Below are positions 6,871-14,523 of a DNA stretch of 62,612 nt, one piece after another. The position numbers and the translations under genes were made by a program. The stretch comes from Phormidium ambiguum IAM M-71 (lineage in GTDB: Bacteria; Cyanobacteriota; Cyanobacteriia; Cyanobacteriales; Aerosakkonemataceae), in NCBI RefSeq assembly GCF_001904725.1, contig NZ_MRCE01000039.1:1-62612 (forward strand). The letters run 5' to 3'. Below the pieces are notes generated by a model. It was not told the origin of the DNA. It saw nothing but the letters and a program-made list of their open reading frames with translations, and did no database searches. The stretch's first letter is position 1. Each line of letters opens with the position of its first letter.

Positions 6871-8547
6871 ATGGCGCAATTGGAAAACCAAACGCAAACT
6901 CAGGGTGAAGGCAACCCACAAACCGCAGAAGAATCACTGAAGCTTTTGACAGAGCAGCTGCAAAACATTCAACAAGGTCTGTTGGAGCAGTTACGGCGAG
7001 ATGTCAACCAGCTAGAAAGTGAGAAATCACGCTTAAGCACTGAGATTGAGCAGATGCGATCGCAGTATCAGCTGCTAGAATCTCAACAGCAGACAGCAGA
7101 ACAACGAGTCTGGACACAACAGCTAGCTCAGATATTAGCCACCCAACTGCAAGAAGAGTTAAGACAACAACAACTTAATTTTCTCGCCGCCCACACTTCC
7201 GGGCAAAGTGGCAACCAAGATGAAAATTCTTACGAATTACTTGCTGCCTTAAATGCGACGCTGAACTCCACCTTAAGAGGACTACAACAGGACATCAACA
7301 GTTATCAAAGTAACTTGTCCCAACAGTTAGGTCGGATGCAAAGCCTAGAACAGCAAGGGGAAGCTATCTTAGAAGCCCTCGTCACTCGCATTCGGCTGCA
7401 ACTTCAGGAAACCTATCGACCAGAAAAAACCTCTTCAGGGCCAAGAGTCACGCCTGGTCGTCGTCCCGCAGCTTTACCCGGTCGTACTAGTCAGCAACCA
7501 CCCGCAGCTAGCCCAGCACCAACTGCCGCAGCGACTCCGACTCCGACAACACCATCTCCCCAAACCGCAAATTTTAAATTAGGGGTGATTTTAGTTTTAA
7601 TTTCTTCTTTGATGTTTTCTTTACAAAACATCGTTGTCAGGGTGCTATTAAGGGAGCAAAATATCTTTGGCTTATTTAAAGTTGGGGGGTTTATTACTCC
7701 GAGTCCTGGTAACTCTTTATTAATTTTGATGTTGCGGATGATCGTAGTTGCACCTTTAATGGCTTTTGTAATCGCACCATTGTTTTATAACCAAACCTGG
7801 CGAGATATTAGGCATTTGGGTCAAAAAAGTCAGTTTAGTAGACTGTTAAGTGTTATTGGCAGCGGTTTCTTTCTGTTCCTATCCCAATTTTTTATCTACA
7901 TTGCTCTGGGAAACATTCCTACAGGAGTAGCAACAACAATCTTCTTTGTTTATCCCACGATTACTATTCTGCTGTCTTGGTTCATCTTCCGCGATAAACC
8001 AACATTTTTACTAGTTTTAGCCACCATTTCTATTTATATAGGTGGTTTTTTGACTATTCCCAGTTTCACCACAGGGGCACGAGGTAATGTTGGTTTAGGA
8101 GTGACAACAGCTATTTTATCTGGGTTAGCTTTTGCAGTTTATGTGGTGTTGATTAAAGTTAGTCGGATGCACCCTATTCCTTTTAGTGTGGTTAACTTTA
8201 GCACGATTTTGTTTTTGGCTGCGATCGTCCTACCCTTTTTCGGATATCAAGTTAGACCAACAATGTGGACTAGCTTGCTAATTGGTACCTTAGTGTTAGC
8301 TACTACCACTCTTGGTGGTTATCTGTTCACCAACATTGGTGTCCCTTTAATTGGGCCACCTTTAGCCTCAGTTGTTAGTGCTAGTGGCCCCGCTTTAACC
8401 ACCATTTTAGCTTTCCTGATTATCCAAGAAAATCTGCAACTGTACCAAATTTTAGGTGTGGTACTAGTAACAGTTTGGGTAATTGGAATTAGCGCCCAAA
8501 ATTTAAAACCGAAAGCTCCACCAACTCAGCCTACGGCAAATAAGTAA
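6871..8547 (+). CDS. DMT/EamA-family transporter with N-terminal coiled-coil extension
   Basis: The 558-residue protein has three parts. Residues 1-190 are Gln/Glu/Leu-rich with heptad character and no hydrophobic segment, a long coiled coil. Residues 190-235 are a Pro/Thr/Ala linker. Residues 236-545 hold about ten membrane helices in two halves, the EamA/DMT fold, including LISSLMFSLQNIVVRVLL and the second-half segment GVTTAILSGLAFAVYVVLIK. Stand-alone EamA exporters are about 300 residues, so the cytoplasmic coiled coil is an addition. AGAGGTTAG precedes the ATG. It is monocistronic, ending in a strong hairpin at 8566. The exported solute cannot be predicted. Confidence 0.88.
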   Translation: MAQLENQTQTQGEGNPQTAEESLKLLTEQLQNIQQGLLEQLRRDVNQLESEKSRLSTEIEQMRSQYQLLESQQQTAEQRVWTQQLAQILATQLQEELRQQQLNFLAAHTSGQSGNQDENSYELLAALNATLNSTLRGLQQDINSYQSNLSQQLGRMQSLEQQGEAILEALVTRIRLQLQETYRPEKTSSGPRVTPGRRPAALPGRTSQQPPAASPAPTAAATPTPTTPSPQTANFKLGVILVLISSLMFSLQNIVVRVLLREQNIFGLFKVGGFITPSPGNSLLILMLRMIVVAPLMAFVIAPLFYNQTWRDIRHLGQKSQFSRLLSVIGSGFFLFLSQFFIYIALGNIPTGVATTIFFVYPTITILLSWFIFRDKPTFLLVLATISIYIGGFLTIPSFTTGARGNVGLGVTTAILSGLAFAVYVVLIKVSRMHPIPFSVVNFSTILFLAAIVLPFFGYQVRPTMWTSLLIGTLVLATTTLGGYLFTNIGVPLIGPPLASVVSASGPALTTILAFLIIQENLQLYQILGVVLVTVWVIGISAQNLKPKAPPTQPTANK

Positions 8548-8565
8548 AATTCAACTTTTAGTATT

Positions 8566-8595
8566 AAGGACTGAATGTGAATTCATTCAGTCCTT
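8566..8595 (+). terminator. Terminator hairpin of the EamA-transporter gene
   Basis: AAGGACTGAATG (8566-8577) and CATTCAGTCCTT (8584-8595) form a perfect 12-bp stem with a six-base loop, 18 bases after the stop codon. The following bases are TACTTTG, so the U-run is weak, but the stem is the best in this part of the window. Confidence 0.75.
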
Positions 8596-8681
8596 TACTT
8601 TGAAAAAATTGATTAGAAAAGTTTCCCTAAACAACACTGCTGAGTATATCTAGAGTTATTTATTCATCTTTGTCTTAGGAA

Positions 8682-8768
8682 CGGAGAGGGAGGGATTCGA
8701 ACCCTCGTTAAAGTTTCCCCTAAACAGCATTTCCAGTGCTGCGCCTTCAACCACTCGGCCACCTCTCC
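8682..8768 (-). tRNA. tRNA-Ser (anticodon GGA)
   Basis: Read on the minus strand, a GGAGAGG/CCTCTCC acceptor stem, a D-arm GGCCGAGTGG, an anticodon arm CAGCA-CTGGAAA-TGCTG with anticodon GGA, a long class II variable arm, and the T-arm GAGGG-TTCGAAT-CCCTC fold as a serine tRNA with discriminator G. The 87-base gene does not encode the 3' CCA. It decodes UCC and UCU. It lies opposite in direction to the flanking genes. Confidence 0.95.
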
Positions 8769-8833
8769 AGGGCTGTGCTTTGGTGTTTTTCGCACAGAAT
8801 CTTATTATAGATCATGTTGCTCGAATTTGTAAA

Positions 8834-9202
8834 ATGTCTCGTTTATTTAAAATTCGGATTCACGATCGACAAAACGACACCTATCATACCATTGAAGTGC
8901 CAGACGATCGCTACATCCTCCACAGCGCCGAAAATCGAGGTGTAGAACTACCATTTTCCTGTCGCAATGGCGCTTGTACCACTTGCGCGGTACGAGTAAT
9001 TTCCGGCGACATCTATCAGCCAGAAGCGATGGGACTATCCCTGGAATTACAAAAACAAGGTTACGCTCTCTTATGTGTCAGTTATGCTCGTTCAGACTTA
9101 GAAGTAGAAACGCAGGATGAAGACGAAGTTTACGAACTCCAATTTGGTCGGTATTTTGGCAGAGGTAAAGTTAAAGTCGGCTTGCCTTTGGATGAAGACT
9201 AA
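8834..9202 (+). CDS. [2Fe-2S] ferredoxin, Fed2/FdC2 type with C-terminal extension
   Basis: This 122-residue protein has plant-type [2Fe-2S] ligands Cys43, Cys48, Cys51 (CRNGACTTC) and Cys81 (ALLC). It is about 25 residues longer than photosynthetic PetF, with an acidic stretch ETQDEDEVYE and a basic tail, like the Fed2/FdC2 ferredoxins linked in Synechocystis to iron-status signalling. That subtype call is by sequence memory. ATG 8834 is the natural start; a TTG at 8780 would add an unlikely hydrophobic leader. The last 11 bases overlap the start of the lipoprotein nuclease gene, so the two may be translationally coupled. Confidence 0.88.
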   Translation: MSRLFKIRIHDRQNDTYHTIEVPDDRYILHSAENRGVELPFSCRNGACTTCAVRVISGDIYQPEAMGLSLELQKQGYALLCVSYARSDLEVETQDEDEVYELQFGRYFGRGKVKVGLPLDED

Positions 9203-9710
9203 GATTAGTCTTGTCACTCTTTTCTTTTTGATACTCCTGGGGGGATGCCAATCTAGTAATACTCCCCAAGGAGTAACTTTACAGGTAGAACGGGTTGTTA
9301 ACGGACAAACTTTAGAAATGGTGGCTTCGGGGCAACAAGTTGGCTCAACCATAAAAGTCCAACTAATCGGTGTGTCAGCACCAGACTTACGCCAAAGACC
9401 TTGGGGAGAAGTCGCCAGAGACAGATTGCAGGAAATGATTGGCGAAAAACCTGTCTTGCTGGAATCTGATTTGGCATCACAAGACAAATCTAATTCGCAA
9501 CTAGCTTATGTCTGGCAAGATGGTAAGCTTGTGAATGAACAGTTGCTTAGAGAAGGTCGGGCTTTGTTTCGACCACGATCGCTAAATCGTAAATACGATC
9601 GACGATTAGAACGCGCTCAAGAGTATGCTAGAGTCATGGGTTTAGGGATTTGGAATCCAGACCAAGCTTTGCGTCTACCTCCAGAACAGTTTCGTCAACA
9701 ATACAGGTAA
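9192..9710 (+). CDS. Thermonuclease (SNase)-like lipoprotein
   Basis: The protein begins with a lipoprotein signal (MKTKISLVTLFFLILLGGC, lipobox LGGC with Cys19) and continues with a staphylococcal-nuclease-like fold, from VERVVNGQTLEM through VQLIGVSAPDLRQRPWGE to LVNEQLLREGRALFR and ARVMGLGIW. The usual DGDT motif is degenerate (VVNGQTLEM) and the active-site arginine in RPWG is only partly matched, so nuclease activity is not certain. I chose ATG 9192 because it gives the signal peptide; it sits inside the end of the ferredoxin gene (ATGAAGACTAA). Predicted location is anchored on the outer face of a membrane. Confidence 0.82.
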   Translation: MKTKISLVTLFFLILLGGCQSSNTPQGVTLQVERVVNGQTLEMVASGQQVGSTIKVQLIGVSAPDLRQRPWGEVARDRLQEMIGEKPVLLESDLASQDKSNSQLAYVWQDGKLVNEQLLREGRALFRPRSLNRKYDRRLERAQEYARVMGLGIWNPDQALRLPPEQFRQQYR

Positions 9711-9967
9711 TTAACAACGCCAAATTAGCTCAATCTCCTGATTATGGGCAAAGGCTAAACTTTTTGCTCCGCACCACTTGCCCATCCAAGCCTCGATCGC
9801 GGATACTTCTATCTAAGGTTGCATTTTACTGGGGAATAGTGGAAAGTTTTGCGGCAGAAACTCAAAACGCAAAAATTCACACTAATCCTTTTACCTTGTC
9901 CGATCTTAAATTGCTGGAAATCGAATATTAATAATCTAATTGATTCCTAACTTAACTTAATTAAAAA
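9711..9967. other. 257-bp spacer with no supported gene
   Basis: An open frame of 93 codons starts inside the nuclease gene at 9650 and runs to 9931. It has no ribosome-binding site, no recognisable motif and a composition unlike the neighbours. I treat it as non-coding, though a decayed gene remnant cannot be excluded. Confidence 0.35.
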
Positions 9968-10813
9968 ATGAGTTCTTCAAACCCAGAACAGTTACAAATC
10001 TTTCTCGATATTGCCACAGAAGCCGCACTCTCGGCTGGTGCTGTCTTACAATCTTATTTTGGTAACTTAGAAACAATCGAAGAAAAAGGTCGTCCCGGAG
10101 ACTTATTAACTGCCGCAGATAAAGCCGCAGAAGCAGTAATTTTAGAAATTTTACATCGCCACTTCCCAGACCATGCGATTTTAGCAGAAGAATCTGGACA
10201 AATAGGAGAACAAAAAAATAAATATTTATGGGCGATCGATCCTTTAGATGGTACCACTAATTTTGCCCATCAATATCCCTTTTTCTCCTCTTCAATTGGA
10301 CTTTTAATTGAGGGAATTCCCCAAGTAGGAGCAATTTTTGATCCTTTTCATAACGAACTATTTCGGGCTGCTAAAGGATTAGGTGCAACTCGCAACCGTC
10401 GTCCCATTAGAGTTTCCCAAACTCAAGAACTAAGTAAAAGTTTATTAGTAACAGGTTTTGCTTACGATCGCCGTCAAACAAAAGATAATAATTATGCAGA
10501 ATTTTGCCATTTAACCCATCTTACCCAAGGCGTGCGCCGCAGCGGATCGGCATCCCTAGATTTAGCTCATGTAGCTTGTGGACGCTTAGATGGATACTGG
10601 GAAAGAGGACTTTCTCCTTGGGATATTACCGCTGGAATTGTCCTAGTAGAAGAAGCAGGAGGAAAAGTAACTGCTTATAATGGCAGTCCTTTAGAAATAA
10701 AATCAGGAAGAATCTTAGCAACAAACGGTGTGATTCACCACAGTTTAATTACCGAACTTATGCAAGTGCAACCCTTGTCAGATTGGGGAAAACACTTAAC
10801 AACAAATGTTTAA
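9968..10813 (+). CDS. Inositol monophosphatase family protein
   Basis: The 281-residue product has the complete metal-binding signature of the lithium-sensitive phosphatase superfamily: AEESG (Glu74/Glu75), WAIDPLDGTTNFAH (Asp91, Asp94) and, near residue 220, WDITAGIVLVEEAGG. These bind two or three magnesium ions to hydrolyse inositol phosphates or related sugar phosphates. Length and spacing fit a SuhB-type enzyme; in cyanobacteria several paralogues exist and substrates differ, so I give no gene symbol. It is followed by a J-domain gene after 94 bases and may be monocistronic. Confidence 0.9.
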   Translation: MSSSNPEQLQIFLDIATEAALSAGAVLQSYFGNLETIEEKGRPGDLLTAADKAAEAVILEILHRHFPDHAILAEESGQIGEQKNKYLWAIDPLDGTTNFAHQYPFFSSSIGLLIEGIPQVGAIFDPFHNELFRAAKGLGATRNRRPIRVSQTQELSKSLLVTGFAYDRRQTKDNNYAEFCHLTHLTQGVRRSGSASLDLAHVACGRLDGYWERGLSPWDITAGIVLVEEAGGKVTAYNGSPLEIKSGRILATNGVIHHSLITELMQVQPLSDWGKHLTTNV

Positions 10814-10907
10814 TTTACACCTAATAAAAATTACGTCAGAGATATTACATCCTTTGATGTTACGAAGTACACTAGATTTATAGGACTAAATTCTGGAACT
10901 CTAAATT

Positions 10908-11876
10908 ATGGCACTTAATATTGAACAAGGATTATTCAAGTTTGATTGCATAGACCATCACGCAGTTTTAGGCGTACCATTGGATGCTACAGCTAACGAA
11001 GTGAGAAAAAGATATCTAAAAATTTCCCGTCGTCTGCATCCAGACAGCTGCACGGCTGACAGCGAAGTCAGCAAACAACAAGCAAGTCAGTTTTTCGCCA
11101 AATTAGTCAGTCCCGCTTATCAACAACTATTTAACGATCAAAGTCGTGCCGAACATAACGTATTGTTAACCCGTATGGGAAAACGCTTAGTCCAAGAAAA
11201 AGAAAAAATAGACCTGCAAAGTGAATTAGCCAAACAGCTATACAAATCTACTAACTTGGAACATGAGTATAAAACTGCATTGCATAAACTAGTTGAAAAA
11301 CAATATGAATCAATAGACGAAATTCGACAAAATACAGCCCAAATCAGCGAATTAAATCTAGTTTACTTACTGCGGAAGTCTAGCCAAGGACAAAGTGCTA
11401 GTAAACCTGCTGAGGTGACTAAATTAACAAATCCTGCTGTTACTACTCCAGCAACCACTGGGCCAGCAGCAGCTACAGCAGGTAAAGTACCTCCAGTAGC
11501 AGAAAAGAAAGCCGCTAAGGTAGAACCTTCTCCAGCCGAAACCTACTGCCGTCGTGCCCAAGAGTATATTGAAAAAAATTATCCCGCCAAAGCTATCTTA
11601 GAATTGAGAGATGCTATGAAGATGGAACCGAAAAATAGTCGCGTTCATGCTTTAATGGCAATGGCTTACTTAAATCAAGAGCAGTTGAAAATGGCGAAAA
11701 TTCACTTAGAAAGCGCCTTACAGTTTAATCCTGAAGAAGCAACAGCTTTAGAAGTGAAAAAACGTATCGATATGATCGAGAAACGTCTTGGTATGCGGAC
11801 AACAGCAGCAAATAAAAAGGCTGAAAGTAAGTCTAGTGGCGGTTTATTTGGTTTGTTTGGCGGGAAGAAGAAATAA
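10908..11876 (+). CDS. J-domain protein with C-terminal TPR
   Basis: Residues 10-85 form a J domain with the HPD motif at 44-46 (RRLHPDSC), which would stimulate an Hsp70 partner. A helical, Lys/Glu-rich middle (about 90-165) leads to an Ala/Pro/Thr linker (170-205), then tetratricopeptide units (about 207-285; AQEYIEKNYPAKAILELRDAM and the following repeat), and a Gly/Lys tail ending GGLFGLFGGKKK. The usual DnaJ zinc and G/F regions are missing. The stop codon overlaps the next start (TAATG), so it is coupled to hisZ. Its client is unknown. Confidence 0.88.
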   Translation: MALNIEQGLFKFDCIDHHAVLGVPLDATANEVRKRYLKISRRLHPDSCTADSEVSKQQASQFFAKLVSPAYQQLFNDQSRAEHNVLLTRMGKRLVQEKEKIDLQSELAKQLYKSTNLEHEYKTALHKLVEKQYESIDEIRQNTAQISELNLVYLLRKSSQGQSASKPAEVTKLTNPAVTTPATTGPAAATAGKVPPVAEKKAAKVEPSPAETYCRRAQEYIEKNYPAKAILELRDAMKMEPKNSRVHALMAMAYLNQEQLKMAKIHLESALQFNPEEATALEVKKRIDMIEKRLGMRTTAANKKAESKSSGGLFGLFGGKKK

Positions 11877-13114
11877 TGGTGCATCAACCACCTGCGGGGG
11901 CACGGGATTTATTGCCTCTTGATGTTGCTCAAAAACGTTGGATAGAAGACCGCTTACAGCAGGTTTATCATCGTTATGGCTATCATCGGATTATTACCTC
12001 CACAATAGAGCGGTTAGATACATTAATGGCAGGTGGTGCGATCGACCGCTCCACAGTAATACAATTACAAGCAGGTACAGAAGAAGAAAGTTTGGGACTG
12101 CGCCCGGAATTAACGGCTAGTATCGCTAGAACAGCCGTGACTCGCATGGCTGGAGTTAGTTATCCCCAGAGGCTTTACTACAACGCTAATGTTTTTAGAA
12201 GGCCAAGTAAAGGTAGTTACAGCGGACAGCAAGAATTCTACCAAGCGGGAGTCGAATTAATTGGTGGTGGTGGGTTACTAGCAGATGGCGAAATCTTATT
12301 GTTGTTGGCAGAATGTTTATTTGAATTGGGTTTGAGTGGTTGGCATTTAGTTTTGGGTGAAGCGGGACTAACTCGGAATTTGCTGGCACCTTTTCCAGGT
12401 AAATTAAAGGAAAAAGTCAGACAAGCGATCGCACATCTCGATCGTATTACCCTAGAAAATCTACCCCTAGAACCAGAACTAAAACAACACGCCCTCATGT
12501 TACTCGACCTCCGAGGGAAACCAGCGGATGTTCTACAAAAAGTTGCTAACTTACAATTAGAACCTGCTGGAGAAGAAGCACTTAATAATCTGAAATCTCT
12601 AATTGACTTACTAGAACAAGGTTTGCCTAACTTAATAGGACAAACAAGCCTCACTTGCCAAATTACACTCGATTTAAGCTTAATCCAAACTTTCGACTAT
12701 TACACAGGCATAGTCTTTGAAGTCGTCGGCGAAACAAATACCGGAAAAAACATCTTAGGACAAGGAGGACGTTACGACCAACTGTTAACCCTCTACCATC
12801 CCCAAGGACATAGCGTTCCCGGTATAGGTTTTTGCTTAAACATAGAAGAGTTGTACCAAGTTTTACTGCCCACCGGACAGTTACCCCAAGAAACACCTAC
12901 CAGCGAGTGGTTAGTAGTAGCACAAACACCTTCAGCATTTCCCGCCGCATTCGCCTACGCCCACAGTTTGCGACAGTCAAAAGACTTGGTAAAAGTAGAA
13001 TTAGACTTGGGTGGACGTTCTCCAGAAGAAATTCAGGAATATGCCCGTCGTCGCTGCATCCCTAACATTGCTTGGGTCAAAGAATCTGGTTCCCCAACTC
13101 TAGAAACACTCTGA
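11876..13114 (+). CDS. hisZ: ATP phosphoribosyltransferase regulatory subunit HisZ
   Basis: This 412-residue protein is a histidyl-tRNA-synthetase paralogue: it has class II synthetase motif 2 in FRRPSKGSYSGQQEFYQAG and motif 3-like GIGFCLNIEELYQVL, but lacks the HisRS anticodon-binding length. HisZ joins the short-form HisG to make active ATP phosphoribosyltransferase, the first step of histidine synthesis. It starts within the stop codon of the upstream J-domain gene. hisG is not in the window. The segments RYDQLL and FDYYTGIVFEV are well-conserved in the family. The alternative, a true HisRS, is less likely because of the GARDLLP start and shorter C-terminus. Confidence 0.9.
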   Translation: MVHQPPAGARDLLPLDVAQKRWIEDRLQQVYHRYGYHRIITSTIERLDTLMAGGAIDRSTVIQLQAGTEEESLGLRPELTASIARTAVTRMAGVSYPQRLYYNANVFRRPSKGSYSGQQEFYQAGVELIGGGGLLADGEILLLLAECLFELGLSGWHLVLGEAGLTRNLLAPFPGKLKEKVRQAIAHLDRITLENLPLEPELKQHALMLLDLRGKPADVLQKVANLQLEPAGEEALNNLKSLIDLLEQGLPNLIGQTSLTCQITLDLSLIQTFDYYTGIVFEVVGETNTGKNILGQGGRYDQLLTLYHPQGHSVPGIGFCLNIEELYQVLLPTGQLPQETPTSEWLVVAQTPSAFPAAFAYAHSLRQSKDLVKVELDLGGRSPEEIQEYARRRCIPNIAWVKESGSPTLETL

Positions 13115-13198
13115 CCCAAAAAGCCTTACAATTCTTAATGGCTAAGCTCACCAAAAAGTGCTAAGCAAACTCGTCTATCAAATTTCACCAGAGAGAGA

Positions 13199-13426
13199 AT
13201 GTCACACACGATTGTTACGAATACCTGCGAAGGCATAGCTGACTGCGTAGATGCTTGTCCAGTAGCTTGCATCCATGAAGGGCCAGGCAAAAACGCCAAA
13301 GGCACAGATTGGTACTGGATTGACTTTTCCACCTGCATTGATTGTGGCATCTGTCTTCAAGTATGCCCTGTAGAAGGTGCGATCGTTCCCGAAGAACGCC
13401 CAGAACTACAAAAAACACCCCAATAA
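13199..13426 (+). CDS. Small 8-cysteine ferredoxin
   Basis: The 75-residue protein has Cys10, 16, 20, 24 and Cys46, 49, 52, 56 (CIDCGICLQVCP), the ligand set of a bacterial two-cluster ferredoxin ([4Fe-4S]/[4Fe-4S] or [3Fe-4S]/[4Fe-4S]). A loop of about 20 residues between the two motifs (HEGPGKNAKGTDWYWID) is typical of the cyanobacterial form. GAGAGAGA precedes the ATG. The stop codon TAA overlaps the first bases of a GGCAGAA array. Its electron donor and acceptor are not indicated by neighbours. Confidence 0.92.
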   Translation: MSHTIVTNTCEGIADCVDACPVACIHEGPGKNAKGTDWYWIDFSTCIDCGICLQVCPVEGAIVPEERPELQKTPQ

Positions 13427-13457
13427 GGCAGAAGGCAGAAGGCAGAAGGCAGAAGGA
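13425..13457 (+). repeat. GGCAGAA heptamer array, copy 3
   Basis: About four heptamers begin within the stop codon of the 8-Cys ferredoxin gene. No TTTTCCCC tract follows; the next 120 bases are AT-rich and end in a different dispersed repeat (13551-13578). Confidence 0.8.
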
Positions 13458-13550
13458 AAGAGAATTTTAGCTAAAGTTTACTGTTCGTTTATACTTCTGA
13501 TTATTTCCGCCTTTCTATTAATCTTCTGCAAAACCCTCCTCTCACTCTTC

Positions 13551-13578
13551 CTCTGTGTCCTCTGCGTCTCTGCGGTTC
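13551..13578 (-). repeat. 28-bp dispersed repeat, copy A
   Basis: CTCTGTGTCCTCTGCGTCTC plus TGCGGTTC here is the exact reverse complement of 55162-55189. It contains internal CTCTG-GT/CG units. I recognise this motif as a repeat common between genes of many cyanobacteria. It lies 20 bp before the natE start. Confidence 0.75.
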
Positions 13579-13598
13579 CATCAAAAATCTAAAATCTA

Positions 13599-14327
13599 AT
13601 GATTAGTAACCCATTATTAGAAGTAGAAAACGTCTACGCAGGATATGTCAAAGACCTAGACATCCTGCAAGGAGTCAACTTTAAAATATATCCCGGTGAA
13701 CTAGTTGCTGTAATCGGCCCAAATGGTGCCGGAAAATCTACTTTAGCCAAAACGATTTTTGGGTTGCTAACTCCCCACACCGGAAAAATTACCTTTAAAG
13801 GCGAAAGTATTGGCGGGTTAAAATCAGATCAAATTGTCCAAAAGGGGATGTGTTACGTTCCCCAAATTGCTAATGTTTTTCCTACATTAACGGTAGAAGA
13901 AAATCTAGAAATGGGGGCGTTTATTCGTAATGACTCCCTACAACCATTGAAAGATAAAATTTACGCTACTTTCCCAGTTTTAGCTGAACGTCGTCGCCAA
14001 CGGGCAGGTACTCTTTCCGGTGGACAAAGACAAATGTTGGCAATGGGCAGGGCGTTAATGTTACAACCAAGTTTGTTGTTATTAGATGAACCTTCGGCTG
14101 CTTTGTCTCCGATTTTAGTTAATAATGTGTTTGAGCAAATTCGCCAAATTAATAGCGGCGGAACTGCGATCGTCCTGGTAGAACAGAATGCAAAAAAAGC
14201 TTTGGAAATGGCACATCGCGGTTATGTTTTGGAAGCAGGACGCGATCGCTTTTCTGGCCCCGGTTCAGAATTATTAAATGACCCCAAAGTAGGTGAACTT
14301 TATCTTGGTGTTAAAACAGTTCATTAA
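13599..14327 (+). CDS. natE: ABC transporter ATP-binding protein, LivF/NatE type
   Basis: The 242-residue ATPase has Walker A GPNGAGKST, signature LSGGQRQMLAMGRALM, Walker B LLLLDEPSA and H-loop-equivalent VLVEQN, the last a hallmark of the LivF branch serving branched-chain or neutral amino-acid uptake. The ending VGELYLGV is also typical of LivF. In Synechocystis and Anabaena the neutral amino-acid transporter has its natE gene away from natABCD; this orphan position fits that pattern, hence the symbol. UrtE of the urea transporter is the main alternative, less likely without urt neighbours. Confidence 0.75.
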   Translation: MISNPLLEVENVYAGYVKDLDILQGVNFKIYPGELVAVIGPNGAGKSTLAKTIFGLLTPHTGKITFKGESIGGLKSDQIVQKGMCYVPQIANVFPTLTVEENLEMGAFIRNDSLQPLKDKIYATFPVLAERRRQRAGTLSGGQRQMLAMGRALMLQPSLLLLDEPSAALSPILVNNVFEQIRQINSGGTAIVLVEQNAKKALEMAHRGYVLEAGRDRFSGPGSELLNDPKVGELYLGVKTVH

Positions 14328-14523
14328 AGTTTTGTTAATTTTTGCGACGGCCAATTTTGTTATTAACAATACAGTTTTTTGATTGGTTTAGGTGGTATAT
14401 TTCGTATAATGGAATAGTTGTAATTTTTTGTTATTTGCAAACATCCCCATTATATAATTAAAACCTAATTGTAAGTGTATCAGGAAACAGCCAAAAAATA
14501 TCATCAAAATTGTAAAAAACTGT

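Noticed and set aside
9650-9931. Open frame of 93 codons overlapping the nuclease end
   Set aside because: No ribosome-binding site or motif, overlaps a real gene by 61 bases in another frame, and composition is unlike a cyanobacterial protein.
13377-13592. Open frame of 71 codons after the 8-Cys ferredoxin
   Set aside because: It starts inside the ferredoxin gene in another frame and consists of heptamer-repeat translation followed by a hydrophobic run from AT-rich DNA.
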